12,372 bases of DNA from Deinococcus sp. (GTDB lineage Bacteria > Deinococcota > Deinococci > Deinococcales > Thermaceae), in the NCBI GenBank assembly GCA_023382135.1, contig JAMCQK010000080.1, positions 1 through 12,372 on the forward strand, in the 5' to 3' direction. Shown one piece after another: positions 6,838-12,372 of this stretch; within the stretch, counting starts at the first letter, position 1; each line of letters starts with the position of its first letter. A model generated the notes under the pieces. It searched no databases and had not been told where the DNA came from. It saw only the letters and a program-made list of their open reading frames with translations. The translations under genes and the position numbers were made by a program.

Positions 6838-8469
6838 ATGAAATACATATTTGTTACCGGTGGTGTGGTCAGCGGTTTGGGTAAAGGCATCCTGACGTCT
6901 TCTCTGGGCGCTATTCTGCGCGGGCGCGGGTACCGCGTGACCGCCATCAAAATTGATCCCTACGTTAACGTCGATGCCGGAACCATGCGTCCCTACGAAC
7001 ACGGCGAGGTGTTCGTTACTGGGGACGGCGCGGAAACCGACCTCGACATCGGCCACTACGAGCGTTTTCTGGATACCGATCTCGCGCGCGGCAACAACCT
7101 CACTACTGGCCAGGTCTATCTCACCGTGATCCAAAAAGAGCGTATGGGTGAGTATCTATCCCAGACCGTTCAGGTGATCCCCCACGTTACCGACGAAATC
7201 AAAGAACGCATCCGCAAGACCGCCCAGGAACAGAACGCCGAGATTGCGGTAGTGGAAGTCGGCGGCACCGTGGGCGATATCGAGAGCCTGCCCTTTCTCG
7301 AGGCCATCCGCCAGTTTCAGTTTGACGAAGAAGAGGACAACACCCTCTACATTCACCTCACGCTGGTCCCCTACCTGCGTACCTCGGAAGAGTTCAAGAC
7401 CAAGCCGACCCAGCATTCGGTGGCCACCCTACGGAGCGTGGGCATTCAGCCCGACATGTTGGTCTTGCGGTCTGAGCAGGCGGTGCCGGAGGAGATGCGC
7501 AAGAAGGTGGCGCTCTTTACCAATGTTCACCCAAGCGCGGTTTTTTCCAGCCCCGACGTGGAACACCTGTACGAAGTTCCGCTGGTGCTCGAGGAGCAGG
7601 GCGTGGGCAAAGCGGTGGAGAAAAAGCTCGGCCTGGAGCCGGTCATCCCCAACCTTTCCTTCTGGCAAGACGCCATCCGGGTTTTGCACCAGCCGGACGA
7701 GGTTGTGAAAATAGCCATCGCGGGCAAATACGTCAAGATGCCGGACGCGTATCTTTCGCTGCTGGAAGCGCTCAAGCACGCTGGCATCAAAAACAAGGCC
7801 CGCGTGGAGGTGAAGTGGGTGGACGCGGAAGGACTGATCAACGGCGACCTCGCCGATGCTTTCCGGGGTGCCGATGCCATCCTGGTTCCTGGTGGTTTTG
7901 GTGTTCGGGGCATTGAAGGTAAAATCCGGGCTGCCCGCTATGCCCGGGAGAACAAGATTCCGTATTTAGGTATCTGTCTTGGCTTGCAGATTGCCGTTAT
8001 TGAGTTCGCCCGCACAGTGGCCGGCCTCGAGGGCGCTAATTCCACCGAGTTTGATCCCTATACTTCTTATCCAGTTATCGACCTGATGCCCGAACAGCTG
8101 GAAGTGGCAGGCCTGGGCGGCACCATGCGCCTGGGCGACTGGCCCATGGAGGTCCGTCCCGGCACCCAGCTCCACCAGCTTTACGGAAAGGAGCTGGCCA
8201 ACGAGCGCCACCGCCACCGTTACGAGGTGAACCCCGGCTTTGTGGATCGTTTGGTGAAAGCCGGGCTGGTGATTTCCGGTGTAACCCCTGGAATGAAGGG
8301 CAGGGGAGAGGGGCTAGTAGAAGCCATAGAGCTCAAGGGGCATCCCTTCTTTGTGGGCTTACAGTCCCATCCAGAGTTCAATAGCCGTCCCATGCGGGCC
8401 TCTCCGCCCTTTGCTGGGTTCGTGGCGGCGGCCATTGAGCAAAAACGCAAGACGAAGATTTTCGCTTAG
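6838..8469 (+). CDS. pyrG: CTP synthase (glutamine hydrolysing)
   Basis: CTP synthase makes CTP from UTP, ATP and glutamine-derived ammonia in the cytoplasm, the last step of de novo pyrimidine nucleotide synthesis; it works as a GTP-activated tetramer. The synthetase domain begins with the P-loop-like GGVVSGLGKGILTSS and continues with IKIDPYVNVDAGTMRPYEHGEVFV and DLDIGHYERF, nearly invariant in the family. The glutamine amidotransferase domain occupies the C-terminal half, with the oxyanion-hole region PGGFGVRG, nucleophile C380 in GICLGLQ, and the partners H511 and E513 in SHPEF. With ATG 6838 the protein is 543 residues and C380 falls one residue from the E. coli position, which supports this start; GTG 6817 or ATG 6832 would add up to seven residues. 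It stands alone on the plus strand, divergent from one MBL gene and convergent with another. I could not identify a clear promoter in the leader. Confidence 0.98.
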   Translation: MKYIFVTGGVVSGLGKGILTSSLGAILRGRGYRVTAIKIDPYVNVDAGTMRPYEHGEVFVTGDGAETDLDIGHYERFLDTDLARGNNLTTGQVYLTVIQKERMGEYLSQTVQVIPHVTDEIKERIRKTAQEQNAEIAVVEVGGTVGDIESLPFLEAIRQFQFDEEEDNTLYIHLTLVPYLRTSEEFKTKPTQHSVATLRSVGIQPDMLVLRSEQAVPEEMRKKVALFTNVHPSAVFSSPDVEHLYEVPLVLEEQGVGKAVEKKLGLEPVIPNLSFWQDAIRVLHQPDEVVKIAIAGKYVKMPDAYLSLLEALKHAGIKNKARVEVKWVDAEGLINGDLADAFRGADAILVPGGFGVRGIEGKIRAARYARENKIPYLGICLGLQIAVIEFARTVAGLEGANSTEFDPYTSYPVIDLMPEQLEVAGLGGTMRLGDWPMEVRPGTQLHQLYGKELANERHRHRYEVNPGFVDRLVKAGLVISGVTPGMKGRGEGLVEAIELKGHPFFVGLQSHPEFNSRPMRASPPFAGFVAAAIEQKRKTKIFA

Positions 8470-8482
8470 CCCGATATCTCGT

Positions 8483-9274
8483 TCAAGGTAGTGGGACAAT
8501 TAGGCCATCGCGGGCGTACTGGATACCCTCGGGTGGGGGCCTTCGCACGTCTACCCCGTGTCCAAGGTGGGTTAAGAGGGTGCGTTTTGGGCCAAGCTTG
8601 GAAACCAGCTCTACTGCCTCCATCACGTCATACACGCTGCGCCCTTCGAGTGGCGCAGGCTCACGGTAAAAGCTGGTTCCTAGGACCAGCAAATCGAGGT
8701 TGCGCCACGGCTCCAGATCCTCAAGGCCAAGGCAGTCGGGCATATAACCCCACGATCCACTGCTGCTGTCCATCCGGAATGCGTAAGACCATCCGTTGAA
8801 CCCATGGGGAACCTGGATGGGGGTCGCCCGGTATCCGGCAAATTCTCGAAAGGTGTTTTCGAGGGCGGCCGTGGGCACGTGGCAAAGGTAGGGACTTTTC
8901 TCTCGGGACATGTACTCAAACCGGCTGGCAATCTGCGGCAGCACCTCTGCTGGGGCAAAAACCGGACAGGGCTCGCGTGTCCAGCGTGCGCGGTCGCCAA
9001 GGTCGCCAAGCCCAAGGATGTGGTCGTTGTGGGCGTGGGTAATAAGCACAGCATCAAAATTTCCAATGTCTTCGCGCACGCACTGAAGCCTTAGTTCTGG
9101 CGCACAGTCGATCAGAATGCGCTCGCTTCCCTCGATTACCACCGAAGGACGCGTGCGCGCGTTTGCTCTGGTAGTTCTGGCTTCCTCACATACAGCGCAA
9201 CGGCACCACCAGCGGGGAACCCCCTGTGAATCGGAGGTACCCAGAAACCGCAGTTGGCGTGCTGCTCTAACCAC
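8483..9274 (-). CDS. PhnP-like MBL-fold metallo-hydrolase
   Basis: The protein is about 263 residues. The N terminus has the strand LRFLGTSDSQGVP (9-20) and then a CxCxxC cluster (C24, C26, C29). That arrangement is known as a structural zinc site in PhnP-type phosphodiesterases and PqqB-like proteins. The catalytic motif is THAHNDH (79-85), followed by H157 (VPHGF), D180 (MPDCLGL) and H236 (THLGHG), a complete set of metal ligands. A phosphodiesterase acting on a small cyclic or nucleotide substrate is plausible but unproven. The frame is open well upstream, but that part overlaps the ATPase gene and is not conserved-looking; GTG 9274, four bases after the ATPase TAA, gives a family-like N terminus and is chosen. 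TTG 9298 is an alternative. It is the third gene of a coupled operon with the HD-GYP protein and the DUF815 ATPase. Its stop lies 13 bp from the stop of pyrG. Confidence 0.85.
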   Translation of the reverse strand: MVRAARQLRFLGTSDSQGVPRWWCRCAVCEEARTTRANARTRPSVVIEGSERILIDCAPELRLQCVREDIGNFDAVLITHAHNDHILGLGDLGDRARWTREPCPVFAPAEVLPQIASRFEYMSREKSPYLCHVPTAALENTFREFAGYRATPIQVPHGFNGWSYAFRMDSSSGSWGYMPDCLGLEDLEPWRNLDLLVLGTSFYREPAPLEGRSVYDVMEAVELVSKLGPKRTLLTHLGHGVDVRRPPPEGIQYARDGLIVPLP

Positions 9275-9278
9275 TGCC

Positions 9279-10349
9279 TTAGCTGCTCCAATTGGCAAAC
9301 TGCCTGGCGGTACGGCCGGAAAATCCGCGCCCCTGCAGGGCAAACCGAAGCGCGTGTTCCCGCGCAGTCTCGTCGAGCGGCCTGCCCAATAAGCGCGCGA
9401 CCACCTCGAGGTAGAGCTGCTGATCGAAGGGCGGGAAGGTAAGCACCAGACCAAAACGGTCCGCCAGGGCCAACTTGTCTTGTACGGTGTCCCAGGCGGT
9501 AGGGTCGCCTGCGCCCGGTTCGGGCCGGTCGGACCAGGACTCCTGGACCAAGTTCCTGCGGTTTGAAGTCGCAACCACCAAAACATTGTCCGGGCGCGCG
9601 AACACCGCGCCTTCCAAAAGCGCTTTGAGTTTGTGGAAGCGGCGGTTACCGGTATCCACGGTAAGGTCATCCAAGTAGAGCACAAACTTTTGGGGGAGAA
9701 AACGGAGGCTTTCCATCAGCGAAGAAAGGTGATCCAGTCCGTCGGGCATTACCTCAACTAGTTTCAGGCCCTCGCCCTGGTAAGCCGTTCTGAGCGCCTT
9801 GACCACACTGGATTTTCCACATCCTCTGGCACCATACAACAGTGTGGCCAGTGAGGGCTTGCCGCTCAGGAAGCGCTCCACGTTATTTCTAAGAGTGGTT
9901 ATCTGTCTCTCAAAACCTACTAGTTCCGCAAAGCTAACCGGGTCGGGATGAGCGATAGGAACTAGCTGGCTTTCGAACAAAAAAGCCGAGTGAGCTGCAA
10001 AGGGGCTATATCCACATGTTTTGAACAGGCTTTCTAGTTCATGGGTCGAGCCGGAGAGCAGCGCCGACAACGATGCCTGCTCAGCAGGCGTGGGCTGGCG
10101 TTCGCCGCAGTCGGAGAGCGGGTGTTCACGACGTAGCCGCATGAGCTGGTCGCGGAGTTTCGCTAAGTAGCCCTGGAGCAATTCGTGCAGTCCCGGTGAA
10201 AGCCCTTCCCTAAGAACTTTTTCCCCCAGGACTTTTGCCTCAAGCAAGCGCTGGGCGAACACATAGCCCCAGGGTTCACCCCTGGGCAGGGTTCGGGTAA
10301 TGAGCTCTTGTAGGGGTTCGGAAGGCGGCTCCGGCAAGATACCCTTCAT
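9279..10349 (-). CDS. DUF815-type AAA+ ATPase
   Basis: This 356-residue protein has an N-terminal helical region of about 135 residues, which I do not recognise, and a C-terminal AAA+ module. Visible motifs are Walker A GARGCGKSS (173-181, K179), Walker B FVLYLDDLT (222-230, D227/D228), sensor 1 VVATSNRRNLV (258-268) and a DRFG element (297-300) that may supply an arginine finger. There is also a sensor-2-like SGRTARQF (344-351). This arrangement, with the short AAA core and the ATSNRRNLV and DRFGL blocks, is typical of the DUF815 family of putative ATPases, whose cellular role is not established. The ATG start overlaps the stop of the upstream HD-GYP gene (ATGA), so expression is probably coupled. 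There is no signal peptide or membrane segment, so it is expected in the cytoplasm, possibly working beside the membrane-bound HD-GYP protein. Confidence 0.88.
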   Translation of the reverse strand: MKGILPEPPSEPLQELITRTLPRGEPWGYVFAQRLLEAKVLGEKVLREGLSPGLHELLQGYLAKLRDQLMRLRREHPLSDCGERQPTPAEQASLSALLSGSTHELESLFKTCGYSPFAAHSAFLFESQLVPIAHPDPVSFAELVGFERQITTLRNNVERFLSGKPSLATLLYGARGCGKSSVVKALRTAYQGEGLKLVEVMPDGLDHLSSLMESLRFLPQKFVLYLDDLTVDTGNRRFHKLKALLEGAVFARPDNVLVVATSNRRNLVQESWSDRPEPGAGDPTAWDTVQDKLALADRFGLVLTFPPFDQQLYLEVVARLLGRPLDETAREHALRFALQGRGFSGRTARQFANWSS

Positions 10350-11731
10350 GTCTTCACGCGGGTAGTCAAGCGCTTGATGAAAATATCGACCAGGTTGGGG
10401 TCTACCTTCTTGCCCCGCAAGCGGAGCAACTCTTCCACCACTTGGATGGGCGTCCAGGCCTTCTTATACGGCCTTTCGGAATAGAGCGCGTCAAATGTGT
10501 CGACGATGGAGAAGATCCGCGCCAACAAGGGTATGGCTTCTCCCTTGAGCCCGTCGGGATAGCCGCTACCATCCCAGTTTTCGTGGTGGTGGCGGACAAC
10601 CTGCAGGGTTTCCATGGGAAGAAACTGAATCTGAGACAGAATTTCGTAGCCGATGATCACATGCTGGCGCATTTTGGCAAACTCATCCTCGGTTAGAACC
10701 CCGGGTTTCTTGAGCACGCCATCTTCTACCGCCAACTTGCCGATATCGTGAAGAAATGCCCCCCAGCGAAGCGAACGACGGGTAATGGGGTCCACGCCCA
10801 GGTCCTGCGCCAGACGGTCAGACCAGGCAGCTACCCGCTTGGTGTGGCCTTGAGTTTCGTAATCGCGGTACTCCAGTGCTAGGCCAAGAGCCTGCAAGGT
10901 ATGGTCGTAGGCGTTTTCCAAATTGTGCAAAGCCTCCATCTGGCCGAGCTGGGACCCCATCAGGCGGGCCAAGGAGTTCGCTAGCGCCTTGTCCTTTGAG
11001 GTGAAGGGCTTGTCTCCTTCGCGCGCCATTAGCAGGACGCCCAAGCTCCGTTTTTGGCGCGCCGAGACCGGGACCGCGGCGCTGGACCAATTTTTGCTTT
11101 CAGGGATGCCCTCTAGATAAGAACCCATGGCAAAGCTGTCAGTGCTGGTGGCGTGGGCAGAAAGATGCTGCCTTGGAAGTTGCTGGCCGTGAAAACGCTT
11201 CAAGGCTCCCCGGCCACTAACAACCATTGGTTTGCCCTCGTGGAAACGCACGAAAGCAAGGTGCTCCGCGATATTGAGCTGGGCCAAGGAATCCATGGCG
11301 GTCTCAGACAGCGCTTCGCTATTGGGAGCAGAGCTAATTCCCAAGGCTCCCTGCTCGATGATCTGCATGCTGCGCAAGGCCGAGGCCAACGAAGCTTGAT
11401 TCTTTTGTTCTCTATGCCTCAGATACGCCACCAGAACAATGGTGATTATCCCTGGCAGCTCTTCAACCATAAAGCTTTCCCCAACTCGAGTCTTGCCAAG
11501 AGCCAGCCAAATCAAAACATCATTTGCAATCTCAACGGCAATTGCCCAAGGCAGCGTCTTGATACCGCCTTGTAACACCCAGGGGATCAGAAAGACAAAG
11601 CTGAAAGCCTGGTAAACAACAGGCAACTGGAAGGCTAAGGACAAGAGCGCATAGAGCACTACACCAGCAATGCTTGCTACGCGGATAAGAGGTGCCCAAT
11701 TCTGTTGTTGCGACAATATTGAGGGATGCAC
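10346..11731 (-). CDS. Membrane-anchored GAF/HD-GYP phosphodiesterase
   Basis: The protein is 461 residues. About four hydrophobic segments occur in the first 106 residues (roughly 15-37, 41-57, 61-79 and 92-106), then a GAF-like sensory region (about 125-265) after a short helical linker. The C-terminal HD-GYP domain runs from about 270 to 455. The catalytic set is intact: E287 and H296 in the EYRDYETQGHTKRV segment, H328-D329 in LHDIGKL, H357, HHENWDGSGYP (382-392) and D411. HD-GYP domains hydrolyse cyclic di-GMP or related cyclic dinucleotides, so this is likely a signal-controlled phosphodiesterase at the inner membrane; the ligand sensed is unknown. The start is GTG 11731, with no ribosome-binding site but a TAATGT box 6 bases upstream, which suggests a leaderless message. 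It is the first gene of a three-gene operon with a DUF815 ATPase (4-bp overlap) and a PhnP-like hydrolase. Confidence 0.93.
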   Translation of the reverse strand: MHPSILSQQQNWAPLIRVASIAGVVLYALLSLAFQLPVVYQAFSFVFLIPWVLQGGIKTLPWAIAVEIANDVLIWLALGKTRVGESFMVEELPGIITIVLVAYLRHREQKNQASLASALRSMQIIEQGALGISSAPNSEALSETAMDSLAQLNIAEHLAFVRFHEGKPMVVSGRGALKRFHGQQLPRQHLSAHATSTDSFAMGSYLEGIPESKNWSSAAVPVSARQKRSLGVLLMAREGDKPFTSKDKALANSLARLMGSQLGQMEALHNLENAYDHTLQALGLALEYRDYETQGHTKRVAAWSDRLAQDLGVDPITRRSLRWGAFLHDIGKLAVEDGVLKKPGVLTEDEFAKMRQHVIIGYEILSQIQFLPMETLQVVRHHHENWDGSGYPDGLKGEAIPLLARIFSIVDTFDALYSERPYKKAWTPIQVVEELLRLRGKKVDPNLVDIFIKRLTTRVKT

Positions 11732-11737
11732 AGAAAC

Positions 11738-11765
11738 ACATTATTCCAGACAAGTGGTTGGTCGA
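11738..11765 (-). promoter_or_regulatory. Candidate leaderless promoter of the HD-GYP operon
   Basis: On the minus strand TAATGT (11738-11743) is separated by 16 bases from TCGACC (11760-11765), which matches four of six bases of TTGACA. The -10 box ends 6 bases before GTG 11731, the same spacing as for the MBL gene at 6640. The rest of the roughly 200 bp back to tRNA-Lys shows no gene and no terminator with a T-run. Confidence 0.4.
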
Positions 11766-11930
11766 GAGCGTCAAACAACCATCTGCCAACTGTTGAACCC
11801 GGGGCATAGATAGGCAAGGGGCACGGGCAAGCTTGTCTTGTGTGGTAAGACCTTAGGATATCCCAAAGCAGACACCGCAAACCCCTTGGATTCGGGCCGC
11901 AAGCTGTACGTAAAGCTTCTCTGGTTGGAG

Positions 11931-12006
<76 letters not shown>

Positions 12007-12028
12007 CCAAGGCCAATGGCCAAGCATG

Positions 12029-12057
12029 AGTTTAGTGGGCGCTTACTATAGTGTCAA
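12029..12057 (-). promoter_or_regulatory. Promoter of tRNA-Lys
   Basis: On the minus strand a perfect -35 TTGACA (12052-12057) is followed after 17 bases by TAAACT (12029-12034). The -10 box ends about 22 bases before the mature 5' end at 12006, which fits a short 5' leader removed by RNase P. Confidence 0.75.
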
Positions 12058-12068
12058 GGAAGATTTGG

Positions 12069-12097
12069 TTGACCTTGAAGTTTTCCAATGCTATCTT
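12069..12097 (+). promoter_or_regulatory. Promoter of tRNA-Pro (and perhaps tRNA-Gly)
   Basis: TTGACC (12069-12074) and TATCTT (12092-12097) are 17 bases apart, and transcription would start near 12104, about 15 bases before tRNA-Pro. No equally good promoter is visible before tRNA-Gly, so both may be cotranscribed. Confidence 0.7.
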
Positions 12098-12118
12098 TTA
12101 CGGTGGGCCCGGGACCTT

Positions 12119-12196
<78 letters not shown>

Positions 12197-12250
12197 GCGG
12201 GTAAGCGGTCAATGTGAAATTGTGCTAGTTTACCTGCATAGCCGCCTTTC

Positions 12251-12281
12251 AGCGCCGGCAAGGCCGCTGCTTCGGGGCGCT
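12251..12281 (+). other. GC-rich hairpin between tRNA-Pro and tRNA-Gly
   Basis: AGCGCC (12251-12256) pairs with GGCGCT (12276-12281), and CCG (12264-12266) with CGG (12273-12275) inside it, leaving a 7-base bulge. No T-run follows, so it is not a standard terminator; it could be a processing structure between cotranscribed tRNAs. Confidence 0.3.
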
Positions 12282-12285
12282 TGAT

Positions 12286-12358
12286 GCGGGAGTAGCTCAG
12301 TTGGTAGAGCGTCAGCCTTCCAAGCTGAATGTCGCGGGTTCGAATCCCGTCTGCGCCG
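12286..12358 (+). tRNA. tRNA-Gly (anticodon TCC) with aberrant acceptor 3' strand
   Basis: D stem GCTC/GAGC, anticodon stem TCAGC/GCTGA with loop CTTCCAA (anticodon TCC at 12319-12321), and T stem GCGGG/CCCGT with loop TTCGAAT are all intact, so the identity is clear. The acceptor 5' strand is GCGGGAG (12286-12292), but the 3' strand is CTGCGCC (12351-12357) rather than CTCCCGC; only four of seven pairs form, and no CCA follows. The break occurs exactly after the T stem, 14 bases into the last 22 bases of the window. It is either a sequence or assembly artefact at a contig edge, or a decayed gene copy. Confidence 0.75.
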
Positions 12359-12372
12359 CTTCCGGCCGCCGC

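Noticed and set aside
6640..7134. 164-codon minus-strand frame overlapping the start of pyrG
   Set aside because: Most of it is antisense to the invariant N terminus of CTP synthase, its composition is not protein-like, and it has no family resemblance.
8991..9009. Tandem 9-base repeat GGTCGCCAA
   Set aside because: It encodes the LGDLGD segment after the metal-binding motif of the hydrolase; two copies in a coding region are easily explained by the protein sequence.
9275..9685. N-terminal 137-residue extension of the PhnP-like hydrolase
   Set aside because: It is the out-of-frame shadow of the ATPase gene on the same strand, while the family-like N terminus begins just after the ATPase stop.
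11790..11850. Possible degenerate tRNA remnant (GGGTTCAAC on the minus strand)
   Set aside because: No pairing T stem, anticodon arm or acceptor stem can be built around it.

Overview
The window looks like chromosomal DNA from a moderately thermophilic member of the Deinococcota, most likely the Thermaceae (Meiothermus or a close relative). This is inferred from the Thermus-like CTP synthase, the moderately high GC content, the tightly overlapping genes, and start codons placed a few bases after TAnnnT boxes, as in the leaderless transcripts known from this phylum. No single marker fixes the genus. There is no transposase, integrase, CRISPR array or other mobile element. The odd length and the damaged last tRNA suggest the window may be a contig that ends in a tRNA cluster.

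Layout. (1) Bases 28-5614, plus strand: a catabolic-looking operon with a FadR/GntR-family regulator behind a perfect TGGTNNNACCA operator, a family 5 peptide-binding protein, two DppB/DppC-type permeases and a gamma-glutamyltransferase-family enzyme without a signal peptide. The first three junctions overlap by 4 bp. No ATPase gene is present. (2) 5630-6640, minus strand: a metallo-beta-lactamase (MBL) fold hydrolase with a C-terminal winged-helix region, convergent with the operon. (3) 6641-6837: a divergent promoter region with an imperfect hairpin. (4) 6838-8469, plus strand: pyrG (CTP synthase). (5) 8483-11731, minus strand: three coupled genes, transcribed in the order membrane/GAF/HD-GYP phosphodiesterase, DUF815-type AAA+ ATPase, and PhnP-like MBL hydrolase. 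(6) 11732-11930: about 200 bp without a gene; I see only a candidate promoter at its left end. (7) 11931-12372: tRNA-Lys(CTT) on the minus strand, then tRNA-Pro(TGG) and tRNA-Gly(TCC) on the plus strand. The first two have back-to-back consensus promoters; the Gly gene has a broken acceptor stem near the window end.

How the genes may work together. The first operon probably imports a peptide, plausibly gamma-glutamyl or glutathione-like, and cleaves it in the cytoplasm, with the regulator sensing a small carboxylate; the transporter must borrow ATPase subunits. The HD-GYP/DUF815/MBL operon is the least explained unit: a membrane-anchored cyclic-dinucleotide phosphodiesterase translationally coupled to an AAA+ ATPase and a hydrolase of unknown substrate. 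pyrG is a housekeeping gene.
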